NCBI RefSeq assembly: GCF_900199545.1
Contig: NZ_LT962670.1
Location: 852,379-916,378, forward strand
Source: Raoultibacter massiliensis
GTDB taxonomy: Bacteria > Actinomycetota > Coriobacteriia > Coriobacteriales > Eggerthellaceae
Direction of reading: 5' to 3'
DNA length: 64,000 nt
Positions within the stretch are counted from its first letter, which is position 1. The number at the start of each line of letters is the position of its first letter. Below are positions 34,139-42,522 of the stretch, piece by piece. The notes below the pieces were generated by a model. It was not told the DNA's origin. It worked only from the letters and a program-made list of their open reading frames with translations, and ran no database searches. Made by a program: the position numbers and the translations under genes.

Positions 34139-34804
34139 ATGGATGCCATGAATGGCGGGAGATGGGAATCACGGGCAATGCTGTTTCGCATGCTTGCGCG
34201 CGGACTTACTTGTCCCGATAAGGATATGTGCGAAGCGATTGCCGATGGCTCGTTCGCCGTGGAAGCGCAAGGGTTGTTCGGCGCCGGTGCGGGTTCGCAC
34301 GAGAACGGCCAGGATTTCGAAGAACTGCTCGAAGAGCTGGCTCGAACAGCGGAAACTCCCGGTTTGCTTGAGACTTTGAGAAGGGAGTACACGCGTCTTT
34401 TCACGGCGCCTCAAGGTGCTTTGATCCCCATTTGGGAGACGATCTTCCTTGATCCGGATAAAACCCAGAACGAGTTCGGAGCGATCCTCATTCGCTCGAG
34501 AGAGGCGGCCGATGCTCGGAGCAGATACGAGGCGGCCAGCGTCAGCATGGCAACACGGGAGTCCGCTGATCATATGCGTATCGAATGCGAATTCACGGGT
34601 TACCTATGCCAGCGCGTGCAGCTTGCAGCGAACGAAAGCGAGCGAGATAGCTGGGCAGAGCACTTAGACGGCTTCGTTTCGGTTCATCTCGATCGGTGGT
34701 TCAAACCCTTTTTTGATACACTTGCAACATGTGCTCGGCATCCGTTTTACCGAGCGGTCGCCGTCCTCGGTCAATTGGTCGACGTGGGCAAGCTGAGAAA
34801 ATGA
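34139..34804 (+). CDS. TorD/DmsD-family molybdoenzyme chaperone
   Basis: A 221-aa, all-helical protein of the TorD/NarJ type: TRLFTAPQGALIPIWETIFLD region, then ADHMRIECEFTGYLCQR and a C-terminal HPFYRAVAVLGQLV. Such chaperones bind the Tat signal and help insert the molybdenum cofactor before export. Its place directly after the catalytic and ferredoxin genes makes the 30972 product its client. The ATG at 34139 has GGGG 5 bp upstream. Confidence 0.9.
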   Translation: MDAMNGGRWESRAMLFRMLARGLTCPDKDMCEAIADGSFAVEAQGLFGAGAGSHENGQDFEELLEELARTAETPGLLETLRREYTRLFTAPQGALIPIWETIFLDPDKTQNEFGAILIRSREAADARSRYEAASVSMATRESADHMRIECEFTGYLCQRVQLAANESERDSWAEHLDGFVSVHLDRWFKPFFDTLATCARHPFYRAVAVLGQLVDVGKLRK

Positions 34805-34864
34805 TGGCGCATGCGGCGCAGCGCTTTGCGTAGTCGCCGATCGACCGGATGGAGGTGGAAAGCG

Positions 34865-36574
34865 ATGGGGGAACGGTTGAGGAGGCTGCGGATCGGTACG
34901 CTTTTCGTTCTCGTGCTGCTCAGCGTTATTCTCGTTGCGCTGGTCTGCTACGTGGCTTTCTCTTCCCAGCAGCACTCCCAGCAAGCTGAAAGCCAATTGC
35001 TCGCTCAAGCTCAAGCGTTTACGAAAGAAATGGATGCCGTATGGCAATTCTTCGATGTCAACCAGGACACCATCAACTATGACGAAGAGGGCAACTTCGA
35101 ATTCAAGGGTCTGTACTGCTCGATTGTGGGCAAAGGCGTCGGGGCGATCTTTTCGGCGGGTAGCGACTATACGGTTCGATATACAAACGTCGAAGTGAGA
35201 AACAAATTTGATAGGCCGGATGAGTTTGAGTCGGCAGCTCTGGCGGCATTTGCCGATGGGTCGGGCACGACTGAATACTACGAGATGACGGTGTATGAAG
35301 GAAAGCCGGTTTTCAGGTACGTTTCCGCGATCCCCCTCAAGAAGAGCTGCCTGCAATGCCACGGCGAGCCCAAGGGGGAGCTCGATATAACCGGCTACCC
35401 GAAAGAGGGACTCAAAGAAGGCGATCTGGCTGGAGCAATCAGCATTATTATTCCAGCTGGCTCCTATATCGAAGATCAGCAGCAGACGCTTTTTGTGACG
35501 GTGTGTTTCTTTGCAATTCTCATTGCCTTGATTGCGGTAACCATGTTTGCCGTGATCAGTCGGGTTGTGACCAAGCCTCTCGAAAAACTCGCTTTGGCGG
35601 CGACCGATATGAGCGACGGGAAACTCGATGTTTCCCTTGACTCGATAAGAGCCCAAGGAGAGATCGGTGATTTGACGATGCGATTCGCGTCGATGGCTCG
35701 GCAGCTCGAGGAGGCATATACGGGTCTGGAGGAGAAAGTTGCCGATAAAACCGAGGAGATCCAGCATGCAAACAAAATACTCGAACAGCAGCGTAAGCAG
35801 CTGGAGTTGAGCAATGAGCTGCTTCAGCAGGCAAACAAGCAGCTTGTTATCGACAATCAATACAAAGACGATTTTCTTGCAGTGATGAGCCACGAATTGA
35901 GAACCCCGCTTACGGCTATCCTGACGTTTATAGAGGTGCTCGAGCATGAGAGACCGAAGTCGGCAAAGGAGAAGGATGCTCTGCGCGAGCTGAAGAGCAA
36001 TACGGTTGTGCTCTTGAACATGATCAACGATACGCTGGAGATGGCGGCCATACAATCAGGGCATGGAGGCCTTGTGGTTGACGAAATCGATCTTATGGAT
36101 ATCGTCAACTACGTGCACGATTCGGTATCCTCCCTGGCGAATCGTAAAAACATTGCCGTTAGGAGTTCTGTCGATCGAAACGTTCCGATAATCATGGGAG
36201 ACTGGGAGCGGCTTCGTCATGTGCTTGAGAACCTCTTGACCAATGCTATCAAGTTTACGGATGAGGGAGGAGAAGTCGATATTTCGGTATCCTTTGACGA
36301 GCAGGGCGAGATGGTGATTGTAAGAGTTCGCGACTCGGGCATAGGGATAAAAAGCGAAGATCTGCCGCGCGTGTTCGAGCGGTTTACGCAGATCGAGAAT
36401 TCGACAACTCGGGGATACAACGGCAGCGGGCTGGGGCTGAGCGTCGTTAAGGAAATTGTGGAGATGCATGGGGGAAGCGTGTTCGTCAAAAGCGAGCCAG
36501 GGGTGGGGTCCGAGTTCGGATTCTCCATTCCCGTTGTTGCTGAAGGCTGCGAAAGGGGGAGCATTGATGAGTGA
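34865..36574 (+). CDS. Sensor histidine kinase with predicted c-type heme sensor domain
   Basis: A 569-aa kinase. TM1 is at about residues 11-32. An extracytoplasmic DUF3365 (Tll0287-like) domain carries C162-LQ-C165-H166, a CxxCH heme c attachment motif. TM2 is at ~209-232, followed by HAMP, a coiled coil, HisKA with H343 in SHELRTPL, and an HATPase domain (N box ENLLTNAIKF, DSGIGI, GSGLGLSVVKE). GGAGG precedes the ATG. It overlaps its response regulator and follows the molybdoenzyme operon, so it probably senses redox state, a gas or the enzyme's substrate and controls that operon. Confidence 0.92.
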   Translation: MGERLRRLRIGTLFVLVLLSVILVALVCYVAFSSQQHSQQAESQLLAQAQAFTKEMDAVWQFFDVNQDTINYDEEGNFEFKGLYCSIVGKGVGAIFSAGSDYTVRYTNVEVRNKFDRPDEFESAALAAFADGSGTTEYYEMTVYEGKPVFRYVSAIPLKKSCLQCHGEPKGELDITGYPKEGLKEGDLAGAISIIIPAGSYIEDQQQTLFVTVCFFAILIALIAVTMFAVISRVVTKPLEKLALAATDMSDGKLDVSLDSIRAQGEIGDLTMRFASMARQLEEAYTGLEEKVADKTEEIQHANKILEQQRKQLELSNELLQQANKQLVIDNQYKDDFLAVMSHELRTPLTAILTFIEVLEHERPKSAKEKDALRELKSNTVVLLNMINDTLEMAAIQSGHGGLVVDEIDLMDIVNYVHDSVSSLANRKNIAVRSSVDRNVPIIMGDWERLRHVLENLLTNAIKFTDEGGEVDISVSFDEQGEMVIVRVRDSGIGIKSEDLPRVFERFTQIENSTTRGYNGSGLGLSVVKEIVEMHGGSVFVKSEPGVGSEFGFSIPVVAEGCERGSIDE

Positions 36575-37313
36575 GCTCGTGCTGGTCGTCGATGACGAGA
36601 AGTCGATTGTGAGCGGCATCACGAGTCTTCTCGAGGAGGAGGGCTATGAGTTCTGCTCGGCTGGCGATGGGATCGAGGCACTGGACGTTTTCAATGCGCA
36701 GCACCCTGATATCGTGATTCTCGATATCATGATGCCGCGAATGAACGGATTCCAGGTATGTACGGAGATTCGGGTTTTGGATAAGAGAACTCCCATACTT
36801 ATGCTTTCGGCAAAAGGGGACATCGTCGACAAAAGCGTCGGGTTCAAGGCGGGTGCCGACGACTATCTTACGAAGCCTTTCGTCAAAGAGGAGCTGATGT
36901 TGCGCATAGAGGCCTTGCTGCGAAGAAGCAGGGATGCCGATTCCCATCCAAGGGGTGGAAAGGCGGTCATACACGTTGGCGGCTTGGAGATCCATCTCAA
37001 ACGCCAACGCGTATTACTCGAAGGGGAGCCGGTTGATCTTACCCCGAAAGAGTTTCTTATTCTGTCTTTGATGGCCAACAGACTCGGTCAGGTTTTTACG
37101 ACTCAGGAGATCATCGAACATGTATGGGGCGAGGATTATGTGGGCGAGATAACGAGTGTTGCCGTGTTTATCCGGAGGATCAGGGAGAAAATCGAGGACG
37201 ATCCTTCGAAGCCGGTGTATCTCACAACGGTTTGGCGTGTTGGCTATCGTCTGAGCGACCCCCATCGAGAAGACGGGGAAAGGCAATTCGGGGCGCATGG
37301 GAGCCAGCGGTGA
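36567..37313 (+). CDS. OmpR-family response regulator
   Basis: A 248-aa protein with a receiver domain (phospho-acceptor D53 in VILDIMMP, KPF at the usual Lys-Pro position) and a C-terminal winged HTH (LTPKEFLILSLMANRLGQVF, VAVFIRRIREKIE, TVWRVGYRL). It overlaps the end of the kinase by 8 bp and its TGA overlaps the GTG start of the radical SAM gene. It probably regulates the operon starting at 30972. Confidence 0.95.
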   Translation: MSELVLVVDDEKSIVSGITSLLEEEGYEFCSAGDGIEALDVFNAQHPDIVILDIMMPRMNGFQVCTEIRVLDKRTPILMLSAKGDIVDKSVGFKAGADDYLTKPFVKEELMLRIEALLRRSRDADSHPRGGKAVIHVGGLEIHLKRQRVLLEGEPVDLTPKEFLILSLMANRLGQVFTTQEIIEHVWGEDYVGEITSVAVFIRRIREKIEDDPSKPVYLTTVWRVGYRLSDPHREDGERQFGAHGSQR

Positions 37314-38590
37314 GCCGCTCTTTTCCTTCCAGGTTCGAAGGCGCGTTCACTCCGCCTGAGCTTGCAGCCCGGCTACGGTTTTACGATGAGGCGTACGATG
37401 ATTTCATCAGGCAGCTCGAAGCAAGGGGGATTCTCTTTGCGGATCGCTTTGAGGATGCGGATGAGATCGCCCGGTTGCGCAGTCGACTGATGGAAAGCGG
37501 AATCGAAGGCTGGTACCGGGGGGCGAGTTTGAGGAGAGGGTGCATTTCTCCTGCGTGCCGTGATTGCGTAACCGCTTTGAGGAGCAAGACATTCGAGCTG
37601 ACTACACAATGCCATCGGAAATGCTTTTTCTGCTTGAACTCCGAGGCGATGGGTGCTTCCGACCTCGGAAGTTCATGGCGTGACGACATGGACGACCTTT
37701 GCGTCCGCGGTATTCAGCTCGATCACGTCGGACTGTCGGGCGGTGAGCCTCTCCTGCTTAAGCAGGAGACGTTCGAGTTTTTCGAGCACGCAAGAGAACG
37801 GTTTCCCCGAGCATGGCTCCGTTTGTATACGAGTGGCGACCTCCTTTCCGACGGCGACCTCGAACGCTTCGGTGCATGCGGACTCGATGAGATACGGTTT
37901 AGCTTCAAGCAAGAGGATTCTTCTGAGATCGGGAAACGCCTGTTTAGCAGGGTGGCCGAAGCAAAACGGCACCTCTCGTTTGTTGCGGTTGAGATGCCCG
38001 TCTTCCCCGGAAGCTTTCCATATATGCGAGATCTCATGGAAACCCTTGCTGGGCTTGGTGTTGATTCGATCAACCTGTTGGAATTCTGCTTTCCCTTGGC
38101 GAATTGGGGCGAGTTTGCCAAGCGGGGATTTCGGATAGCGAATCCTCCTTTCGATGTGCTCTATCGGTACGACTATGCCGGGGGTCTTCCTGTTGCAGGA
38201 AGCGAGCTCGAGTGTCTTCGGCTGCTGGATTTCGCGCAAGAATCCGATCTGGGCATGGGGGTTCACTACTGTTCGCTCGAAAACAAGCATCGGGCTGAGA
38301 TGTTCTCTCTCAACGCGGCATCCGCATGGCTTTCGGACGCCTATATTTTCGATGAGGGTGATTTTTTCCTTAAAACCTGTAAGATTTTCGGGGATGAGGT
38401 TCTGCGGGCACGATATTTGCTTGATGGAATCGATGCCGCCTGCATCGAACATGAGGCTGCGGGTTTTATCGAGTGCCATCCCGACTGCAAGCAAATGCTT
38501 GACAAAGAGGGAATCCATGCTGTTATTTCGTATAACGTTTTGGAACAGCGCGACGGACGGGCGGTTTTGAGGGAGCTTGCCCTGAGATAG
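37310..38590 (+). CDS. Radical SAM protein coupled to the heme-kinase system
   Basis: A 426-aa protein with the radical SAM motif C101-x3-C105-x2-C108 in the TTQCHRKCFFCLNSE block, and GLSGGEPLLL as the GGEP-type SAM-binding strand. Extra cysteines upstream (C78, C83, C86) and near the C-terminus (CHPDCKQ) suggest an auxiliary cluster. It starts at GTG overlapping the response regulator stop (GTGA), with GGGAG upstream. No peptide precursor or tRNA target is evident. It could modify a partner protein or metabolite of the reductase system; function unknown. Confidence 0.85.
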   Translation: MSRSFPSRFEGAFTPPELAARLRFYDEAYDDFIRQLEARGILFADRFEDADEIARLRSRLMESGIEGWYRGASLRRGCISPACRDCVTALRSKTFELTTQCHRKCFFCLNSEAMGASDLGSSWRDDMDDLCVRGIQLDHVGLSGGEPLLLKQETFEFFEHARERFPRAWLRLYTSGDLLSDGDLERFGACGLDEIRFSFKQEDSSEIGKRLFSRVAEAKRHLSFVAVEMPVFPGSFPYMRDLMETLAGLGVDSINLLEFCFPLANWGEFAKRGFRIANPPFDVLYRYDYAGGLPVAGSELECLRLLDFAQESDLGMGVHYCSLENKHRAEMFSLNAASAWLSDAYIFDEGDFFLKTCKIFGDEVLRARYLLDGIDAACIEHEAAGFIECHPDCKQMLDKEGIHAVISYNVLEQRDGRAVLRELALR

Positions 38591-38756
38591 ACCGATGCGG
38601 CGGTGTCGCCTGCGTTGGTCCAGGCTATCTTGCATCAGCTTGTTACATGACCTCGCGTAACGAACAAGCGGTTTCGAGAACAAATCCAGGCATCACCTCA
38701 TTCTCGGGTATCTTTTCGGCTTCGCCATTTGCGCCAATTTTCTTCCCAATAGCCTC

Positions 38757-38787
38757 TTGACCCTCACGTAACGTTATAGTTTATGCT
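38757..38787 (+). promoter_or_regulatory. MerR-type promoter with 19-bp spacer
   Basis: TTGACC (38757-38762) and TATGCT (38782-38787) are exactly 19 bp apart, the long spacer typical of MerR-controlled promoters. The spacer contains the palindrome TAACGTTA (38769-38776). It lies about 85 bp before the TipA-like gene at 38872, suggesting autoregulation. A related string, TGACCTCGCGTAACG, occurs at 38647-38661. Confidence 0.6.
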
Positions 38788-38871
38788 GCGTTATGCAAGG
38801 GGCGAGTGGCCGAAAGCCTGCAGGCGCGTTACTTGCAAACACGCTGTTTGATAGTGGAAGGAGGTGCTGCA

Positions 38872-39780
38872 ATGGCGAAGCGATCTGGATCTCGCGGCGA
38901 GCAACCAAGAGGTTGGAGCCGTGGCGATACGCCGAGGGCGGCGAAGCGCGATACGCGCGAAACGGGGAAACCCGATGCTTTCGCAACGGGCCGAGCCGAT
39001 AGTCGGAAAGATGGTCGGAAAACGAGCTATTCGGTTCACGCACTCGCCGAGCTTTCGGGGGTGAGCGTGCGAACGCTGCACCACTACGATGCGATCGGGC
39101 TTTTGAACCCGAAACGTGCCGATAACAACTATCGCATCTACGGAGCCGACGAGGTCGATCGGTTGCAGCAGATCCTTCTGTACCGGGAGGTCGGGATGAG
39201 CCTGTCCGAAATCGGGCATGTGCTCGATGGCGATGCGTTCGATGCCGAGCGCGCGCTCGAAGAGCACCTCGTCCGCCTTGTGGAGCAGCGCGAGAGAACC
39301 AACACGCTTATCGCGAGCGTCGAGAAGACGCTTGCGGCTCAGAAAGGAATAACGAAGATGGAAGATGGAGAGAAGTTCGAGGGTTTCAAGACGAAACTCG
39401 TCGAGGAAAACGAAAAGCAGTACGGCAAGGAAATCCGCGAGGCGTACGGAGACGATGCGGTGGAAGCGAGCAACGCGAAGCTGATGGGCATGACCGAAGC
39501 GCAGTACCAAAGCGTGCAGGATACCGAAACGGCCATGAAGGAAGCGTTGCTGGCGGGCATGGAGGCCAGCGATCCTGCGGGGGCCGATGCGCAGCGGGCC
39601 GCCGAGCTTCATCGGCAATGGCTCTGCGCGTTCTGGAAGGATGGAACGTATAGCAAAGATGCCCATAGGGGAATCACTGAAATGTACGTTGCCGACGATC
39701 GCTTCAAGAAGTACTACGAGGCCATCGCGCCCGGCGCGGCGGAGTTTCTTCGCGATGCCGTTGCCGTGTACTGCTCGTAA
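38872..39780 (+). CDS. MerR-family regulator with TipAS ligand-binding domain
   Basis: A 302-aa protein. After an unusual basic, disordered N-terminal stretch of ~50 residues comes the MerR HTH (YSVHALAELSGVSVRTLHHY, RIYGADEVDRLQQILLYREV), a coiled coil, and a C-terminal TipAS domain (KYGKEI-like region, then LMGMTEAQYQSVQ, RGITEMYVADDRF). TipAL-type regulators bind multiple small antibiotics and activate their own promoter. GGAAGGAGG precedes the ATG. An internal ATG at 39358 with AGAAAGGA 9 bp upstream could give a free TipAS-like drug-binding protein. Confidence 0.92.
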   Translation: MAKRSGSRGEQPRGWSRGDTPRAAKRDTRETGKPDAFATGRADSRKDGRKTSYSVHALAELSGVSVRTLHHYDAIGLLNPKRADNNYRIYGADEVDRLQQILLYREVGMSLSEIGHVLDGDAFDAERALEEHLVRLVEQRERTNTLIASVEKTLAAQKGITKMEDGEKFEGFKTKLVEENEKQYGKEIREAYGDDAVEASNAKLMGMTEAQYQSVQDTETAMKEALLAGMEASDPAGADAQRAAELHRQWLCAFWKDGTYSKDAHRGITEMYVADDRFKKYYEAIAPGAAEFLRDAVAVYCS

Positions 39781-39792
39781 TCAAGTTCGATG

Positions 39793-39827
39793 GCCGCTGG
39801 ATCGGATCGCGCCGGTCCAGCGGCTTT
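39793..39827 (+). terminator. Terminator hairpin after the TipA-like gene
   Basis: GCCGCTGGA (39793-39801) pairs with TCCAGCGGC (39816-39824), followed by TTTCC, 13 bp after the stop codon. Confidence 0.6.
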
Positions 39828-39889
39828 CCGCTTGCCGTCCCGATCGCCTCGCCGAACGGGCGATGATCGCTTCTGAGCCGCTTTCGGCT

Positions 39890-40291
39890 CTATTCCGCTT
39901 CTTCCTGATCGGATAATTTCAGCTGCTCGATCGAGGTGGTGGGAATCCTGAAGCACATGAGGTACAGAAGCCACAGGGCTACGAGCCCGAGCACGAGCCA
40001 AATGTACCAGCGCTGCACAAGGAAGGCGCTGATGCCCATGAGCACGTAGGATACGGCGAGGATGCGCACTTTGACCGAAGCGGGTATGCCGCCGTTTTCC
40101 TTGAAGGGCACGACGTATTTTCGGTACACGCCGGTCGATTGTATCCAGGCGTGGCAGCGGGGCGACGATTTCGCGAACAGAAACGTTGCCAACAGCAGAA
40201 ACGGCGTCGTCGGCAATACGGGGACGAATACACCGATGAAACCGGCGATGCAGGCGATCCATGCGCAGACGAGGAGAAGGTATCGCTTCAT
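39890..40291 (-). CDS. DUF454/YbaN-family inner membrane protein
   Basis: A 133-aa protein with three to four membrane helices and the family blocks GFIGVFVPVLPTTPFLLLA, CFAKSS-like FAKSSPRCHAWI and an extended VYRKYVVPFKENGGIP loop. AAAGGGAC precedes the ATG at 40291. The family is widespread but functionally uncharacterised. Confidence 0.9.
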   Translation of the reverse strand: MKRYLLLVCAWIACIAGFIGVFVPVLPTTPFLLLATFLFAKSSPRCHAWIQSTGVYRKYVVPFKENGGIPASVKVRILAVSYVLMGISAFLVQRWYIWLVLGLVALWLLYLMCFRIPTTSIEQLKLSDQEEAE

Positions 40292-40519
40292 AGGTCCCTT
40301 TCGTTGGGGCTTATGCGGGTCTGTCGGGACATCGAGTATAGCAAATGCCCCGTGAATTCTCATCGGGGAAACCCCGCGAACGGTTTCATCCTGTTAAACT
40401 CCCATATATCTGGAAACATCGGCAGTCGCGCGATCGGGTGAAGTCCGTATGCGCGGCCAAGTCGTTTTCGGTGCGGCATTTCGGTGCGGTGCTGTTTGGA
40501 GCTGAAGAGGAGTCGTGCG

Positions 40520-42193
40520 ATGATCGACGAGATACATGCGCAAAACGTCGCGTTGATACGGGAAGCCCATCTCGTGCCCGCTCGAGGCCTGACGGTGCTG
40601 ACCGGCGAAACCGGTGCGGGCAAAACCGCCTTGCTTTCGGCATTGAAGCTCCTCTGCGGCGAGCGGGCCGATGCGGCGTATGTGAGGGAGGATGCGGGGT
40701 CTCTGCTCGTCGAGGGCAGGCTGTTCTGCGACGGCGATCTCGATGGGGTGGTCGTATCCCGCAAGGTCGGATCGGATGGGCGCTCGCGCGTTTCCATCAA
40801 CGGGGCGATGGCGAGCGTGGGCGAGCTGGCCGCCCGGGTCGGTTCGACGGTTGATCTGTGCGGCCAGCACGAGCACCAGCGACTTCTCAAGCAGCAAACC
40901 CATGTGGGAATGCTCGATGCGTGGGCGTCCGAGACGGTCGAACCCGCATTGTCGGCCTATCGCGAGGCGTTTGCGGCAGCTCAGGCCGCCGCAGAAGAGC
41001 TCGCCCGCATCGAAGAGGCGGGACAAGCTTCATCGGCGAAGCTCGATGAGGCGCGGTTCGTGCTCAAGCGAATCGACGAGGTCGACCCGATGGAGGGGGA
41101 ATACGAGGAGCTTGTCGGCGTGCTTGCCCGCGCCGAGCACGCCGAGGCGCTTGCCCGCGCGGCCGATACCGCGCATGCCGCGCTTGCGGGAGAGTCGGGC
41201 GCGATCGATGCGGTGAACGTCGCCGCTTCCGCGCTCGATTCCATGAGCGGCGTCGATGAGCAGTTCGGCGCTCAGGCTGAAAGCCTGAGGGAGGCCGCAT
41301 ACGTGCTCGAAGACGTTGCCCGCGAAGCGCTTCGCTACCGCGATTCGATCGAATACGATCCCGAGACGCTGGCGGAAAACCAAGATCGTATGGGCGCTCT
41401 GCAGGGGATCATGCGCTCTTACGGCCCCCGTATCGAAGATGTGATCGCGCGCCGCAGCGAGGCGGCCGATCTCGTGTCGCTCGTCGACGATTCTGCTGAG
41501 TGCATCCGCGTGGCTCGAAAGGAGCGGGACCGAGCCGAAGAAGCGCTCGCATCGGCGGCCGAAGCGCTTGACGCGGCACGGCGCGAGGCGGCTCCGCGAT
41601 TCGCCGAGGCGGTGTCTCGGCAGATGGCGCGGCTCGAAATGGGCGGTGCATCCATAGAGTGCAGCATCGAGCCGCTTGCGCGCGATCAGTGGACGAAGGC
41701 GGGGCCGTCTCGGTTCGAGTTTCTCTTCAGGCCTGCCGAGGGCCTGAGCGCCCGTCCGCTTGCCCGCATCGCTTCGGGGGGCGAGGTGAGCCGCGTCATG
41801 CTTGCCATCAAGGTTGTTCTGGGGGAAACCGACGAGGTCGAGACGCTTGTGTTCGACGAGGTCGATGCGGGTGTGGGCGGCGCGACCGCCGTCGCTTTGG
41901 CTTCGGTGCTCTCCGATCTCGCCCGAACCCATCAGGTGATCGTCGTTACCCACCTGCCGCAGGTTGCCGTGGTGGGCGAGACGCACTATCTGGTAGCTAA
42001 GCGGGAGGAACCCGCTTCGGCTGGCAAGGGGGAGGAGGTGAAGTCGACGGAAGCCGCCTTTGCGCCCGAAACCGTGCTTGCTTTGCTGGAAGGCGAGGAG
42101 CGCATTGCCGAGGTTGCCCGCATGCTTTCGGGCGACGCTTCGGAAGCGTCGCTTGCCCACGCAGCCGAGATGCTCGCCCGCGCGGCCCGGTAG
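40520..42193 (+). CDS. recN: DNA repair protein RecN
   Basis: A 557-aa SMC-like ATPase of normal RecN length. Walker A is TGETGAGKTALL at residues ~30-41, a long central coiled coil with hinge follows, then the signature ASGGEVSRVMLAIK and Walker B TLVFDEVDAGVGG, and the H-loop in IVVTHLPQVAVVG. It acts at double-strand breaks in the cytosol. The ATG at 40520 has GAAGAGGAG upstream. I see no clear LexA box in front; two mutually exclusive hairpins lie at 40348-40376. Confidence 0.96.
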   Translation: MIDEIHAQNVALIREAHLVPARGLTVLTGETGAGKTALLSALKLLCGERADAAYVREDAGSLLVEGRLFCDGDLDGVVVSRKVGSDGRSRVSINGAMASVGELAARVGSTVDLCGQHEHQRLLKQQTHVGMLDAWASETVEPALSAYREAFAAAQAAAEELARIEEAGQASSAKLDEARFVLKRIDEVDPMEGEYEELVGVLARAEHAEALARAADTAHAALAGESGAIDAVNVAASALDSMSGVDEQFGAQAESLREAAYVLEDVAREALRYRDSIEYDPETLAENQDRMGALQGIMRSYGPRIEDVIARRSEAADLVSLVDDSAECIRVARKERDRAEEALASAAEALDAARREAAPRFAEAVSRQMARLEMGGASIECSIEPLARDQWTKAGPSRFEFLFRPAEGLSARPLARIASGGEVSRVMLAIKVVLGETDEVETLVFDEVDAGVGGATAVALASVLSDLARTHQVIVVTHLPQVAVVGETHYLVAKREEPASAGKGEEVKSTEAAFAPETVLALLEGEERIAEVARMLSGDASEASLAHAAEMLARAAR

Positions 42194-42428
42194 CGCCTGA
42201 ATAGCAGATGTTCGAAAACCCGCCTTGCTGCGCCTTCTCGCGTTCGGCGGCGGTGGCAGTTGCGGTTGTTTTGTGCAGGAGGGCAGCTTTGCCCGTCGCG
42301 GCAGTGCGGTCCTGCCATCTCGGCCTTCGGTTTCCGAACTCGATTTTCCTTGTGCATTTGCTCAAAACCTGAGTTTTCGAGCATACATTTCCCGAAGTAT
42401 GTAAGGTAAAAGATTATATATACGTTAT

Positions 42429-42474
42429 GAACTGATAAAAAGTTCTTGTCGCAGGTCGCTTCATGTATTATGAT
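42429..42474 (+). promoter_or_regulatory. Promoter and dyad of the MarR-type gene
   Basis: TTGTCG (42446-42451) and TATGAT (42469-42474) have a 17-bp spacer. Just upstream, GAACT (42429-42433) and AGTTC (42441-42445) form a dyad that abuts the -35 and could bind the MarR protein. The rest of the 329-bp gap 42194-42522 is featureless except for AT-rich sequence near 42400-42430. Confidence 0.5.
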
Positions 42475-42522
42475 ACCAATCAGTGACGTAATGACTTACC
42501 ATTAGAGACCCGAAGGAGCATC

